Source of the DNA: Bradyrhizobium nivariense | GTDB taxonomy: Bacteria > Pseudomonadota > Alphaproteobacteria > Rhizobiales > Xanthobacteraceae | Reading direction: 5' to 3' | DNA: 64,000 bases | Assembly: GCF_029846715.1 (NCBI RefSeq) | Contig: NZ_JARVWW010000001.1 | Location: 372,001-436,000, forward strand | Part shown: positions 8,137-17,917 of the stretch, piece by piece | Layout of the letters: each line of letters opens with the position of its first letter | How positions within the stretch are numbered: position 1 is the first letter of the stretch | Position numbers and translations under genes: made by a program | Notes under the pieces: model-generated | Told to the model about the DNA's origin: nothing | Databases searched by the model: none | What the model saw: the letters and a program-made list of their open reading frames with translations, nothing else

Positions 8137-8367
8137 TCAGGCCGCGCTCGGATGAACTTTCTCGATGCTCAGCGTGTCGCGTGCATAGGCTAGGCACGCG
8201 AGGATGTCGTCGTGCGTGATGCCCGGATAGTTAGCCAGGATATCGGCTTCGCCCCAGCCGTCGGCCATCAAGCCTATGATGAACTCGACCGAGAGACGCG
8301 TGCCGCTGATCACCGGTTTTCCGGCAAGCACGTCCGGTGCTAGCGTAATGCGAACATTGTCAGTCAT
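8137..8367 (-). CDS. DUF433 antitoxin
   Basis: A 76-residue protein matching DUF433 throughout: VLAGKPVISGTRLSVEFI, then MADGWGEADILANYPGIT, then DILACLAYARD. DUF433 is a small winged-helix-like family found upstream of DUF5615 PIN-like proteins, where it is taken to be the antitoxin and autorepressor. The ATG at 8367 is preferred to an in-frame TTG at 8394. It is the first gene of the two-gene module, so its promoter should lie at about 8370-8450. Confidence 0.82.
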   Translation of the reverse strand: MTDNVRITLAPDVLAGKPVISGTRLSVEFIIGLMADGWGEADILANYPGITHDDILACLAYARDTLSIEKVHPSAA

Positions 8368-8451
8368 AGCCAAACGCTCGATCTGTTTGTTCAAGGCTGA
8401 TACTAGCCGAATTTGCTCTCGTACGCGATTGCAAATCGGGTACCTGCGTCC

Positions 8452-9564
8452 TCACCGCCCCGTCTTCACCTTCGTCCACAACCGGTTGATGATGCGCTGC
8501 ATCGCAGGCTCGCGGGCCGTAATGACGAAGAGCTTTGCGAGCGTGGCATCGTCCGGATAGATGTTCTTGTCGTTCAGGATTTTCGGGTCGACCAGCTTCT
8601 GGCTGGCGAGGTTGCCGTTGGCGTAGGACAGGAAGTCCGTATTCTTGGCGGCCACGTCCGGGCGGTAGAGATAGTTGATCAGCTCGTAGCCTTCCTTGAC
8701 GTTCTTGGCATCCGCGGGAATTGCGAGATTGTCGAAGAACATCTGCGCGCCCTCCTTCGGGACGGCGTAGCCGATCTCGATGCCGCCTTTGGCGTCGGCG
8801 GCGCGGGCCCGGGCCTGCATGATGTCGCCGGACCAGCCGACTACGAAGCAGATCTCGCCGGTCGCAAGCGCGCTTAGATATTCGGACGAATGAAACTTGC
8901 GCACGGAGGGCCGGACCTTGGCGACGACATCAGCGGCCTTCTCGAGGTCGGCCTGCTTGGTCGAGTCCGGATCGAGCCCGAGATAGTTCAGCGCCGCCGG
9001 GAAGATGTCGTCGGCGGAATCCAGCATGTGGACGCCGCAGTCTTTGAATTTTGCCAAATTCTCCGGCTTGAACACGATGTCCCAGCTGTCGATCTTCGCA
9101 TCCGCTCCGAGAATCTGCTTCAGCTTGGCGACGTTGTAGCCGATGCCCGTCGTGCCCCACATGTAATTGGCGGCGTAGACATTGCCGGGGTCGTAGATCG
9201 CGAGACGTTCGGTCACCGCCGGCCAGGCATTGGCCAAGTTCGGCAGCTTCGACTTGTCGAGCTTCTGGAAGATGTTGGCCTTGATCTGGCGCTGGAGGAA
9301 ATAGGCCGTCGGCACCACGACGTCATAGCCGGACTTGCCGGCCATCAGGCGCGTCTCCAGCGTCTCGTTGGCATCAAAAGTGTCGTAGACCACCCTGATG
9401 CCGGTCTCCTTGGTGAAGGCCTCGAGGACGTCAGGCGCCACGTAGTTCGACCAGTTGTAGAAGTTGACGACCCGCTCCTCGGCCGCGGCGGGACCCGGGA
9501 GCAACGTCAGCGCCGCGGCGAACGCAAGACCAAGGCGAGCCCCTGAGCGGCTGACGTTCGTCAT
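8452..9564 (-). CDS. potF: polyamine (putrescine/spermidine) ABC transporter substrate-binding protein
   Basis: A 370-residue periplasmic binding protein of the PotD/PotF family. It has a signal peptide at about residues 1-28 (LGLAFAAALTLLPGPAAA) and the family opening VNFYNWSNYVAPDVLEAF. Polyamine-type blocks follow: GYDVVVPTAYFLQRQI, MWGTTGIGYN and GEICFVVGWSGD. It should deliver putrescine or spermidine to an ABC importer. No permease or ATPase genes are adjacent in the window, so it is either an orphan or works with a transporter encoded elsewhere. It starts five bases after the aminotransferase stop. Confidence 0.88.
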   Translation of the reverse strand: MTNVSRSGARLGLAFAAALTLLPGPAAAEERVVNFYNWSNYVAPDVLEAFTKETGIRVVYDTFDANETLETRLMAGKSGYDVVVPTAYFLQRQIKANIFQKLDKSKLPNLANAWPAVTERLAIYDPGNVYAANYMWGTTGIGYNVAKLKQILGADAKIDSWDIVFKPENLAKFKDCGVHMLDSADDIFPAALNYLGLDPDSTKQADLEKAADVVAKVRPSVRKFHSSEYLSALATGEICFVVGWSGDIMQARARAADAKGGIEIGYAVPKEGAQMFFDNLAIPADAKNVKEGYELINYLYRPDVAAKNTDFLSYANGNLASQKLVDPKILNDKNIYPDDATLAKLFVITAREPAMQRIINRLWTKVKTGR

Positions 9565-9569
9565 CTCCC

Positions 9570-10766
9570 CTACCTCTTGCGCCCGCGCACCGCGTCCGAC
9601 AGCCGCTCCAGCGCGGTGTCGAGCGTCTCGTCCTTCTTGGCAAAGCAGAAGCGGACCACCGAGGTCACGGGGTCCTGCTCGTAGAAGGCCGACACCGGGA
9701 TTGCCGCGACCTTGTAATCCTTCACGATCCGCCAGCAGAACTCGGTGTCGCTCTCGTTGAGCCCGAGCGGCGACAGGTCGACGGTGAGGAAGTAGGTGCC
9801 CTGCGATTTCAGCACGGGGAAGCCGAGGCTCTCCAGCCCCTTGGTGAGGCGGTCCCTGCTCCGCGTCAGGTCCTTGCGCATCGACAGGAAGTAGTCGTCG
9901 GACTTGCCGAGGCCGTAGGCGACGGCGGCCTGGAGGTTCGGCGCGGTTGTGAAGGTCAGGAACTGGTGCACCTTGGCCGCAACGCGCAGCAGCGGCGGTG
10001 CGGCGCAGACGAAGCCGATCTTCCAGCCCGTCAGCGAGAAGATCTTGCCGGCCGAGCCCACCTTGATGGTGCGCTCGCGCATGCCGGGGATCGTGATCAA
10101 CGGGATGTGCTTGTGCTCGTCGAAGGTGACGTGCTCCCAGACCTCGTCGCAGATCGCGATGACGTCGAACTCCTGGCAGTAGCGCGCCAGCAGCTCGAGA
10201 TCCTCGCGCGGAAACACCACCGCGGACGGATTCAGGGGATTGTTGAAGAGCACCGCCTTGGTCTTTGAATTGAAGACGCTTTTCAGCATATCCTCATTCA
10301 GCCGCCAATGCGGCGGCTCGAGCCGGACCAGGCGCGGAATCCCGCCGGCCTGGCGGATGATCGGCAGATAGGAATCGTACACCGGCTGGAAGCACACCAC
10401 CTCGTCGCCGGGCTGGACGACGGCGAGGATGGCCGAGGTCAGCGCCTCGGTGCCACCGGAGGTCACCATCACCTCGCTCATCGGATCGAGCTTCAGGCCA
10501 TGCCAATGGCTGTAATGGGTTGCGATCGCCTGGCGCAGTTCCGGCAGGCCCATCATCGACGGGTACTGGTTGTAGCCGTTCAGCGAGGCATCGGCCGCGG
10601 CGCGGCGGATGTCCTCGGGGCCGGGATCGTCGGGAAAACCCTGGCCGAGATTGATGGCGGCATTGTCGCGCGCGGCCTGCGACATCGCCTCGAAGATCGT
10701 GACGGGAAGGTCGGCGAAGACCTTGTTCAGGGCAGAGCTCTTGTTGAGTGAACGACTATTGGACAT
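9570..10766 (-). CDS. PLP-dependent class I/II aminotransferase
   Basis: A 398-residue fold-type I aminotransferase. Visible elements are GYNQYPSMMGLPELRQAI, VTSGGTEAL for cofactor phosphate binding, NNPLNPSAVVF, ICDEVWEHVTFD, and the Schiff-base lysine near residue 241 in VGSAGKIFSLTGWK. This wording is closest to the methionine/kynurenine-type aminotransferases (YbdL-like) often annotated simply as aminotransferase. The exact substrate cannot be read from sequence. It lies eight bases after a rhodanese gene and five before potF on the same strand, so the three probably form one transcript. Confidence 0.85.
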   Translation of the reverse strand: MSNSRSLNKSSALNKVFADLPVTIFEAMSQAARDNAAINLGQGFPDDPGPEDIRRAAADASLNGYNQYPSMMGLPELRQAIATHYSHWHGLKLDPMSEVMVTSGGTEALTSAILAVVQPGDEVVCFQPVYDSYLPIIRQAGGIPRLVRLEPPHWRLNEDMLKSVFNSKTKAVLFNNPLNPSAVVFPREDLELLARYCQEFDVIAICDEVWEHVTFDEHKHIPLITIPGMRERTIKVGSAGKIFSLTGWKIGFVCAAPPLLRVAAKVHQFLTFTTAPNLQAAVAYGLGKSDDYFLSMRKDLTRSRDRLTKGLESLGFPVLKSQGTYFLTVDLSPLGLNESDTEFCWRIVKDYKVAAIPVSAFYEQDPVTSVVRFCFAKKDETLDTALERLSDAVRGRKR

Positions 10767-10774
10767 CGGCCCGA

Positions 10775-11128
10775 TCAGCCACCGACCTTGCTGGGAAGTC
10801 CCGCCGCCTTCCAGCCCAGCATGCCGCCGGCCAGATGCTTGTCGTAAGGCAGGCCCGCCGCCTGCGCCGCGAGCGAGGCCGTCACCGAGCGTTTTCCCGA
10901 GCGGCAGGCGAACACGACCTCCTTGCCGGCGGGATCGGGGATCGCCTTGGGATCGAAGGTCGAGAGCGGCACGACCACGCCGTAAGGATAGGCCTCGGCT
11001 TCGACCTCGTTCGGCTCGCGAACGTCGACGAGGAGATAGCGGCCCTCCGCGACTCCCTTGGAGACCTCGTCCGGGGTCAGATCCTGTACCTGGTTTGCCA
11101 CATCATCCTCCAACGTCGCGGGCCGCAT
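10775..11128 (-). CDS. rhodanese-like sulfurtransferase
   Basis: A single-domain rhodanese of about 117 residues. It has YLLVDVREPNEVEAEAYP at the N-terminus and an active-site loop FACRSGKRS with the persulfide-forming cysteine. GGMLGWKAAGLP closes the fold. Such proteins move sulfane sulfur; the acceptor is unknown. The start is uncertain: ATG at 11128 is used, but a GTG nearer VANQVQDL would give a more typical N-terminus. It is first in the apparent rhodanese-aminotransferase-potF unit. Confidence 0.8.
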   Translation of the reverse strand: MRPATLEDDVANQVQDLTPDEVSKGVAEGRYLLVDVREPNEVEAEAYPYGVVVPLSTFDPKAIPDPAGKEVVFACRSGKRSVTASLAAQAAGLPYDKHLAGGMLGWKAAGLPSKVGG

Positions 11129-11292
11129 GCCGGGGCGATCCCGGCGGGCGGCAACCTCGCCTCTCGGTGAGCAAAAATCAAGCGCTACAAAGGCTTGGGC
11201 TCGGCCCTGCAAGTTAAAGCTAAATCGCAGCGACTTGAAGTGCGACCTTCAGGATGCCTGAAGCTCCTGCTTCACACCTCACCGCCAGCTCG

Positions 11293-11396
11293 GTGTCATT
11301 CCCCGCGAAAGCGGGGAATCCAGTACGCCGCGGCCTCGCCGTATCCACGCACTGTCTCTGGATATTGGATCGCCCGGTCAAGCCGGGCGACGACAG
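11293..11396. repeat. dispersed ~104-base repeat, copy 1
   Basis: Begins TGTCATTCCCCGCGAAAGCG and ends with a GCCCGGTCAAGCCGGGC hairpin and GACAG. Each end is a hairpin carrying ATCCAGTA or CTGGAT next to it. Related copies lie at 23688-23791 and 29246-29350. This one fills the space between the kup 3' end and the rhodanese promoter. Confidence 0.85.
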
Positions 11397-11404
11397 CGGT
11401 GGAG

Positions 11405-13333
11405 CTAGATGGTCACCTGGGTGCCGACCTCGACGACGCGGCCGCTGGGGATCTGGAAATAGTCGGTGGCGTCGTTGGCGGAACGGCTGAGCGAGATGAA
11501 CAGCCGGTCCTGCCAGCGCGGCATGCCGGAATGGGCGGCCGGCTTGAGCGCCCTCCGCGACAGGAAGAACGAGGTCGACATGATGTCGAATTGCCAGCCG
11601 AGCTTGCGGGCGATCGCCAGCGCCTTCGGCACGTTGGGCGATTCCATGAAGCCGAACTTCAGCGTCACCTTGGAGAAGGTCGGCGAGATCTGCTCCAGCC
11701 TCACGCGCTCGGCCGGATCGATGCGCGGGGTCTGCGCGGTCTCGATGGTGAGAATGACGTTCTTCTCATGGAGCACCTTGTAGTGCTTCAGACTATGCAT
11801 CAGCGCGGTCGGGGCGCTGAGGGGATCGCTGGTCAGGAACACGGCCGTGCCGGGCACGCGTTGCGGCGGCCGCTTCTCCAACATCGCCACGAGGTCGGCG
11901 AGGGGGAATTCGAGCTTGCGCGACTTCTCGAACAGCAGCCGGCTGCCGCGCCGCCACGTGTACATCAGGATGATCATGAGCGCGCCGAGCGCCAGCGGCA
12001 CCCAGCCGCCCTCGAACACCTTGAGCAAATTGGCGGCCAGGAAGGTGAGGTCGAGGAACAGGAACGGCGCGATCAAGGCGGCAGCCGTGAACGGCGACCA
12101 CCGCCAGACCTTCCAGATCACGACGAAGCCCATCATCGCCGTGACCACCATGGTCCCGGTGACGGAGATGCCATAGGCCGAGGCCAGCGCGCTGGAAGAG
12201 CGGAACAAGAGCACCAGCAACACCACCGCGACCAGCAGGAGCTGGTTGATGCGCGGGATGAAGATCTGGCCCGAATGGGCTTCAGACGTATGGCGAATTT
12301 CAAAGCGCGGCAACAGACCGAGCTGGATCGCCTGGCGCGTCAGCGAATAGGCGCCGGTGATGACCGCCTGGCTCGCGATCACAGTTGCGGCGGTCGCCAG
12401 CACGACCATGCAGCCCCGGAAAAAGCCTTGCGGAAAGAGCTGGAAGAACGGGCTCACGATCGCGCCGGGATCGCCGAGCACGAGGGCGCCCTGCCCCAGA
12501 TAGTTCAGCGCCAGCGACGGCAGCACGATGACCAGCCAGGCGGTTTGGATTGGCCGCTTGCCGAAATGGCCGAGGTCGGCATAGAGCGCCTCCGCACCGG
12601 TGACCGCCAGGAACACCGCGCCCAGCGTCACGAAGCCTATGATGCCGTGGTGGAGCATGAAGGACACGGCGTAGAGCGGGTTCAGCGCGAACAGCACCTG
12701 CGGCTGCTCGATGATCGGATGGATCGCAGCGATCGCGATCACAGCGAACCAGACACACATGATCGGGCCGAAGAAGGCGGCGACGCGAGCGGTGCCGCGG
12801 GACTGTACGGCAAACAGGCCGACCAGGATGATCACGGTCAGCGGCACGATGTAGGGCTCGAACCGCAGGGTGACGTCCTTCATGCCTTCGATGGCCGACA
12901 GCACCGAGAGCGCCGGCGTGATCACGGCGTCGCCGTAGAACAGGGCGCCGGAAATGATGCCGAGCAGGACGAGGGTGGCTCCGCCGGTGCCCACCGCGCG
13001 CTGGGCCAGCGCCATCAGCGCCAGCGTGCCGCCCTCGCCGTTGTTGTCGGCGCGGAGCAGGATCACGACGTATTTGAGCGTCACCACGACGATCAGCGCC
13101 CACAGGATCAGGGAGAGCACGCCGAGCACGGCTGCCGGCGTCGGCACCCCCTCCGCGCCAGAAGCCGCCATCACCGCCTCGCGGAACGCGTAGAGCGGGC
13201 TGGTGCCGATATCGCCATAGACGACGCCGATGCTGCCAAGCGTCAGCGCACCGAAACGGGCGGTCGTGTGGGCATCGCCATGCCCATTGGCCGCCGCCGT
13301 TTCCGGGACGGAAATCGCTACGTCACTTGTCAT
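11405..13333 (-). CDS. kup: Kup potassium uptake transporter (paralogue 1)
   Basis: A 642-residue K+ transporter of the KUP/HAK/KT family. The signature [22 protein letters not shown] lies at about residues 32-53, followed by about 12 hydrophobic helices and a C-terminal cytoplasmic region. The typical [16 protein letters not shown] and [14 protein letters not shown] blocks are present. It imports K+ by proton symport. A close paralogue lies just upstream on the same strand, 141 bases away. The two share most of their sequence, including an identical C-terminus ([12 protein letters not shown]), so the pair is a tandem duplication. Confidence 0.95.
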   Translation of the reverse strand: MTSDVAISVPETAAANGHGDAHTTARFGALTLGSIGVVYGDIGTSPLYAFREAVMAASGAEGVPTPAAVLGVLSLILWALIVVVTLKYVVILLRADNNGEGGTLALMALAQRAVGTGGATLVLLGIISGALFYGDAVITPALSVLSAIEGMKDVTLRFEPYIVPLTVIILVGLFAVQSRGTARVAAFFGPIMCVWFAVIAIAAIHPIIEQPQVLFALNPLYAVSFMLHHGIIGFVTLGAVFLAVTGAEALYADLGHFGKRPIQTAWLVIVLPSLALNYLGQGALVLGDPGAIVSPFFQLFPQGFFRGCMVVLATAATVIASQAVITGAYSLTRQAIQLGLLPRFEIRHTSEAHSGQIFIPRINQLLLVAVVLLVLLFRSSSALASAYGISVTGTMVVTAMMGFVVIWKVWRWSPFTAAALIAPFLFLDLTFLAANLLKVFEGGWVPLALGALMIILMYTWRRGSRLLFEKSRKLEFPLADLVAMLEKRPPQRVPGTAVFLTSDPLSAPTALMHSLKHYKVLHEKNVILTIETAQTPRIDPAERVRLEQISPTFSKVTLKFGFMESPNVPKALAIARKLGWQFDIMSTSFFLSRRALKPAAHSGMPRWQDRLFISLSRSANDATDYFQIPSGRVVEVGTQVTI

Positions 13334-13474
13334 GGGGGAGCCTGGTGGCCTCTAAAAATGCTTCACTGCACAACGGCGGAGGAGCGCGCGGCTTATAGGC
13401 CTGCGCTGCCGGCATAGCCTAGCCCGATTTCGGGCCCTAGACATGCAATTTTGCATATCTTCGCCAGTCGCCGT

Positions 13475-15373
13475 TTAGATGGTGACCTGGGTTCCGACTT
13501 CAACCACCCGTCCGGTGGGAATCTGGAAATAGTCGGTGGCGTCGTTGGCAGACCGGCTCAGCGCGATGAACAAATGGTCCTGCCAGAGCGGCATGCCGGA
13601 CTGCGCCGAAGCTTTCAGCGAGCGCCGCGACACGAAGAACGACGTCGACATGATGTCGAACTGCCAGCCCTGCTTGCGCGCGATCGAGAGCGCCTTCGGC
13701 ACGTTCGGCTGCTCCATGTAGCCGAAGCGCAGGCGGACCTTGAAGAACTTGTCGCTGATCTTCTCCATCCGGAAACGCTCCGACAGGTCGACCCGCGGCG
13801 TATGAGCGGTCTCGATGGTCAGGATCACGTTGTGCTCGTGCAGCACCTTGTTGTGCTTGAGATTGTGCAGCAGCGCGGTCGGCACGAAGGAGGGATCGCT
13901 GGTCAGGAACACCGCGGTGCCCTTGACAATGTGCGGCGGCCGCTTCTCCAGACTCCGGATCAGATCGTCCAGCGGCACCTCGATCCGGCGCGTTTTCTGG
14001 ATCAGGATTCCCGAGCCCCGTCGCCAGGTCCAGATCGTCCCGGCCATGACCGCACCGAACAGCAGCGGCACCCAGGCGCCTTCGAGCAGCTTCAGAAGAT
14101 TCGCGCTGAAGAAGGTTATGTCGACCACGACGAAGGGCAGGATCACGGCTGCGGCCGTCGCGGCGCGCCAGTTCCACAATTTCCAGATCACGATGAAGCC
14201 CATGATGCCGTCGGCGACCATGGTGGTGGAGACCGCGATACCGTAGGCCGAAGCCAGATTGCTGGGGGTGTGGAACAACAGCACCAGCAGCATCACACCA
14301 ATCAGGAGCAACCGGTTTACACGCGGCAGATAGATCTGCCCGGCGTGGGTTTCCGAGGTGAAGCGCACCTCGAAACGCGGCAGGAGGCCAAGCTGCACAG
14401 CCTGATAGACCAGCGAATAGGCCCCGGTGATCACCGCCTGGCTCGCAATCACGGTCGCCGCGGTCGCAAGTCCGACCAGCGGCAGCACGAAATGCTCGGG
14501 CACCATGCGGTAGAAGGAGTGCTCGATCGCGCTGGGATCGGACAGCACCAGTGCGCCCTGCCCGAAATAGTTGATCAGGAGCGAGGGCAGCACGAAGAAC
14601 ATCCAGGCCGACTGGATCGGCTTGCGGCCGAAATGGCCAAGATCAGCGTAGAGCGCCTCGCCGCCGGTCACCGCCAGGAACACCGCGCCCAGCGTCACCA
14701 GACCGATCGTGCCGTGCGACAGCAGGAATTGCAGCGCGTAATACGGATTGATCGCAGCGAGCACCGACGGATCGTCGGCGATGTGAACGATGCCCAGCAC
14801 GGCAAGAACGGTGAACCAGACCACCATCACCGGCCCAAAGGCCGAGGCCACCAGCGCAGTCCCCTTGCTCTGGACCGCGAACAGCAGCGCCAGGATGAAG
14901 ACGGTGAGCGGCACGACGTAATGCTCAAACGCAGGCGTTGCGAGCTTCAGGCCCTCGACCGCCGACAGCACCGAAATTGCCGGCGTGATCATGGAATCGC
15001 CGATGAACATGGAGGCGCCGACCACGCCGAGCGCCATCAGGAACCAGCTCCGCCGCCCGAGCGCGCGCTGGCCGAGCGCCATCAGCGAAAGCGTGCCGCC
15101 CTCCCCGTTGTTGTCGGCGCGCAGCAGCAGCAGAACATATTTGGCAGTGACGACGATCAGCAGCGCCCAGAGGATCAGCGAGAGCACACCGAGCACCATG
15201 ACCCGCGAGACCGGCTGGCCGTGGGCCGCGCCCCGGACCGCCTCGTGGAATGCGTAGAGCGGCGAGGTGCCGATATCGCCGAAGACGACGCCGATGCTTC
15301 CGAGCGTCAGGCCCCAGAAACCCGAGGTGACCGGCCCGTCCTGAGCTTCGGTCGATGTGATGCTCGCCGTCAT
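13475..15373 (-). CDS. kup: Kup potassium uptake transporter (paralogue 2)
   Basis: A 632-residue KUP-family transporter with the same landmarks as its neighbour: [38 protein letters not shown] and [14 protein letters not shown]. The ATG at 15373 is chosen because family similarity starts there; the frame is open upstream to 15613 without similarity. It is transcribed ahead of paralogue 1. The two differ most in the N-terminal leader and the first cytoplasmic loop. Duplication may reflect different affinity or regulation, which the sequence does not settle. Confidence 0.95.
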   Translation of the reverse strand: MTASITSTEAQDGPVTSGFWGLTLGSIGVVFGDIGTSPLYAFHEAVRGAAHGQPVSRVMVLGVLSLILWALLIVVTAKYVLLLLRADNNGEGGTLSLMALGQRALGRRSWFLMALGVVGASMFIGDSMITPAISVLSAVEGLKLATPAFEHYVVPLTVFILALLFAVQSKGTALVASAFGPVMVVWFTVLAVLGIVHIADDPSVLAAINPYYALQFLLSHGTIGLVTLGAVFLAVTGGEALYADLGHFGRKPIQSAWMFFVLPSLLINYFGQGALVLSDPSAIEHSFYRMVPEHFVLPLVGLATAATVIASQAVITGAYSLVYQAVQLGLLPRFEVRFTSETHAGQIYLPRVNRLLLIGVMLLVLLFHTPSNLASAYGIAVSTTMVADGIMGFIVIWKLWNWRAATAAAVILPFVVVDITFFSANLLKLLEGAWVPLLFGAVMAGTIWTWRRGSGILIQKTRRIEVPLDDLIRSLEKRPPHIVKGTAVFLTSDPSFVPTALLHNLKHNKVLHEHNVILTIETAHTPRVDLSERFRMEKISDKFFKVRLRFGYMEQPNVPKALSIARKQGWQFDIMSTSFFVSRRSLKASAQSGMPLWQDHLFIALSRSANDATDYFQIPTGRVVEVGTQVTI

Positions 15374-15645
15374 GTGAAACTGGAAACGCTTCTGCCCGAG
15401 AATTGATCCGGCGCCTTTTGACGGTTCCGGCGCGCCCGTCAATCGGCACGTCACCTTAGCAGGCGCGGAGCCGAATGCTGTGACGGCGCAGCAACGGTCG
15501 TTGCCAGCGCGACGACATGCCTCAGGTAAGATGGTAGCGCAAGGGCCGAGAGCCTTTCCGTTCCGCTTGCATCGGAACCGGCTCTGGATTCTGGTTTGAC
15601 GCGTTTGCTTCACGCGAACCGGCGTCCACTTCGCTCGAAGACGCT

Positions 15646-16476
15646 CTAAGGCTTCAAATTCGGCGGCAGCGGCGGATCTTCGCGCATCAGGGTGATGGTC
15701 ACCCGCCGGTTGGCCGCGAGCGAGGGATCGTCCGGAAACAGCGGCTGGGTGTCCGCCTTGCCGGCGACGGCGAAGACGTGCGACGGCGGCAGGCCCTCGC
15801 GTTCGAGGATCTGGCGCACGGCATTGGCGCGGTCGGCCGACAGGTCGAAGGCGCCGTAGTCGCTGCGGGTCGGCACGAATCCGGCCGCGGTGTGGCCGGC
15901 GATGGAGACGCGCAGCGGCGTCGCCTTGAGCGGGACAGCGAGCTTCTCGATCAGGCGGCGGGTGCGGTCATAGGGCACCTTGGAGCCGTCGGCGAACATC
16001 GAGCGGCCGTCCTGGTCCACGATCTCGAGGTTGAGGCCCTGCTTGGTCTCCTCGAACATGATGTGCTTGGACATCTCCGTCAGTTCCGGCATGTCCTGCA
16101 AGGCCTGGCGCAGCGAGGCGGCCGCCAGCGCGAAATTGCGGTCGACCTTGATCTTCGCCCCCGACGTGCGGTCACGATCCTCCTGGTCCGGCGTCGGCGT
16201 GTTCGAGGAGTCTTCAGGCTGAATGTGATCGACGTTCTTCAGCCGCGGGCGGGTCGGCAGGCCATCGGACTCGACGATGCCGGCATAGCGCGCTTCGGTC
16301 TGGACACCGAAGGCGTCGCGCATGGAGCCTGCGACGACCTTCAGCTTGTTGGCATCCTGGGTCGAGAACGCGACGAGCATGACGAAGAAGCTCATCATCA
16401 GGCCCATCAGGTCGGCGAAGGTCACGAACCAGCCGTGACCGCCTCCGTGTGAATCGCCGCGTTTCTTCTTGGCCAT
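15646..16476 (-). CDS. motB: flagellar motor stator protein MotB
   Basis: A 276-residue stator B subunit. It has a short basic, His/Gly-rich N-terminus and one membrane helix carrying the proton-binding aspartate at residue 22 ([15 protein letters not shown]). A linker is followed by an OmpA-like peptidoglycan-binding domain (residues ~150-265, with [12 protein letters not shown] and [13 protein letters not shown]). It anchors the MotA/MotB channel to the cell wall and couples ion flow to rotation. It starts 23 bases after motA on the same strand. No other flagellar gene is adjacent. Confidence 0.9.
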   Translation of the reverse strand: MAKKKRGDSHGGGHGWFVTFADLMGLMMSFFVMLVAFSTQDANKLKVVAGSMRDAFGVQTEARYAGIVESDGLPTRPRLKNVDHIQPEDSSNTPTPDQEDRDRTSGAKIKVDRNFALAAASLRQALQDMPELTEMSKHIMFEETKQGLNLEIVDQDGRSMFADGSKVPYDRTRRLIEKLAVPLKATPLRVSIAGHTAAGFVPTRSDYGAFDLSADRANAVRQILEREGLPPSHVFAVAGKADTQPLFPDDPSLAANRRVTITLMREDPPLPPNLKP

Positions 16477-16499
16477 CTCTCAAATCCCGGCGGGCGGCC

Positions 16500-17273
16500 T
16501 CAGGCCGGCACCGGCTCGCCTTCGGCGTGACGATGCTTCTCGGGCAGATAGGCCAGCAGCATTTCGCGGACCAGCGTCGGGCTCTTGGAGTCGCGGATCA
16601 TCAGGATGCCGTCGATGATCAGGGTGCGGTTGGTCTCTTCGTCCAAGAGCTTGCCATGCAGCTTGTCGGCGATCGGGGTACAGAACAGGTTGGCGACCAG
16701 CGCGCCGTACAGCGTCGCGAGCAGCGCGGTCGCCATGAACGGGCCGAGCTTGGACGGATCGGTCATATTGGCGAACATCTGCACCATGCCGATCAGCGTG
16801 CCGACCATGCCGAAGGCCGGGGCGCAGTCGCCGATGGCGCGATAGATCTTGCTGCCCTCGTCCAGATGCATGAGGAAGTTGTCGCGATCGCGCTCAAGAT
16901 TGTCGCGGATGAAATCGAGGTCGTAGCCGTCGGCGACGTAGCGGATGCCCTTGGCCAGGAACGGCTCGTCGGTCTCGACCTTTTCCAACCCCACCGGGCC
17001 CTGCTTGCGGGCGATCTCGGCGATGCGGGCCAGCTCGTCGACGAGGTCATGCGCCGACAGGCGGCTCATCGTGAAGGCAAACTTGGCGCCGAGCGGCAGG
17101 CCGTGGATCAGCGTGGAGAGCGGAAAGCGGATCATGGTTGCGGCGGTCGATCCACCGAAGATGATGATCATCGCATGTTCGGAGACGAACATGTGAAGAT
17201 CGCCGCCCAGCAGCATCATCGTCGCGATGACGATAATGCCCGCCACGAGCCCGATGCTCGTCATGATATCCAT
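16500..17273 (-). CDS. motA: flagellar motor stator protein MotA
   Basis: A 257-residue MotA/PomA-type stator subunit. It begins with two helices (SIGLVAGIIVIATMMLLGG and the AMIIIFGGSTAATMI block), then a cytoplasmic charged loop. The conserved pair of C-terminal helices follows (APAFGMVGTLIGMVQMF and ATLYGALVANLFCTPIA). The length is nearer the PomA/MotP class (about 255) than E. coli MotA (295). With MotB it forms the inner-membrane ion channel. An ATG at 17273 with GGAG upstream is preferred to an in-frame TTG at 17285. Confidence 0.9.
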   Translation of the reverse strand: MDIMTSIGLVAGIIVIATMMLLGGDLHMFVSEHAMIIIFGGSTAATMIRFPLSTLIHGLPLGAKFAFTMSRLSAHDLVDELARIAEIARKQGPVGLEKVETDEPFLAKGIRYVADGYDLDFIRDNLERDRDNFLMHLDEGSKIYRAIGDCAPAFGMVGTLIGMVQMFANMTDPSKLGPFMATALLATLYGALVANLFCTPIADKLHGKLLDEETNRTLIIDGILMIRDSKSPTLVREMLLAYLPEKHRHAEGEPVPA

Positions 17274-17584
17274 GGGAGACTCCAACGCGAACGCAACAAC
17301 GGCCGTCCTGGCCGATGGCGCGGCCCAACCCCGAACCGCAGCGGAAACCCTAGTGAGCCGCGATTAAAGACGCGTAAAGGTTAAGTTGAGCCGACGCGCC
17401 TGGTGGGCGCAGCGCGCTGAAAGGCGCCGGCTTTGCCAACGGTCGACGGGAATTTCAACGTTTTGCTAACCATAAGGCGTCGCGCGCCCCCCATCACTCG
17501 AGGCTGCGCGCGCGAAGCCTTTGGCTGCGGCCCTGCGCCACATCGGGGGGCGACGGATCAGTTTGTATTCTGGAGCGGGCCGGC
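17274..17584. other. divergent intergenic region motA / small membrane gene
   Basis: 311 bases between two divergent genes. It should contain the motAB promoter and that of the small membrane protein. I see no open frame that looks coding, no repeat and no clear operator. Confidence 0.5.
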
Positions 17585-17899
17585 ATGCTCATGGCGGGAG
17601 TGATCGCAATGTTGACGCTGTTCAGTCTTCTCACCGCGCTTCCAGTGCTGGCGCTCTACATGCTCGAACCCGAGCTCGTCCTGCCGGCGTTCAGCGCGTT
17701 GCTCTTTGTCGAAGCGGCCTTGGCCGTGATCGCAGCGCGCTTGATCCACATCCCGGACAATGCGGAAGACATCACCTTGTGGGATTTTGCCGGCGGCTTC
17801 ACCTTGATCGGCTGCGCTGCCGCGGTGTTCGGCGAGCCGGATCAGGCTGCCCTGTTCCTGACGGAACAGGGCAGCCCGCGAGCGGCGTCGCAGCCGTAG
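17585..17899 (+). CDS. small multi-span membrane protein of unknown function
   Basis: A 104-residue, strongly hydrophobic protein with about three membrane segments: residues ~5-25, ~30-52 (LPAFSALLFVEAALAVIAA) and ~67-83. The last 20 residues are polar. I do not recognise the family. A GGAG lies upstream of the ATG. The codons near the 3' end contain a perfect 14-bp hairpin, and the gene is convergent with the RraA-family gene ending at 17918. Confidence 0.6.
   Translation: MLMAGVIAMLTLFSLLTALPVLALYMLEPELVLPAFSALLFVEAALAVIAARLIHIPDNAEDITLWDFAGGFTLIGCAAAVFGEPDQAALFLTEQGSPRAASQP
17845..17876. terminator. 14-bp perfect stem-loop inside a convergent gene end
   Basis: The arms 17845-17858 and 17863-17876 are perfect reverse complements (GGCTGCCCTGTTCC) with a four-base loop, TGAC. 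It lies within the last codons of the membrane-protein gene, opposite the RraA-family gene end. It may act as a bidirectional terminator, though there is no U-run on either side. Confidence 0.55.
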
Positions 17900-17917
17900 A
17901 TCGTTCCGGTCCCGCCC

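Noticed and set aside
11293..11396. CRISPR array suggested by repeated hairpins
   Set aside because: The three copies are kilobases apart with no spacers between them and no cas genes in the window.
11195..13417. A 740-codon open frame on the plus strand opposite the first kup gene
   Set aside because: The minus-strand frame is an unmistakable Kup transporter. The plus frame is rich in Arg, Gln, His and Asp in a pattern produced by reading GC-rich codons backwards, and has no domain.
13451..15406. A 651-codon open frame on the plus strand opposite the second kup gene
   Set aside because: Same reason as for the first: it is the mirror of a real transporter gene and resembles the other mirror frame only because the two kup genes are paralogues.
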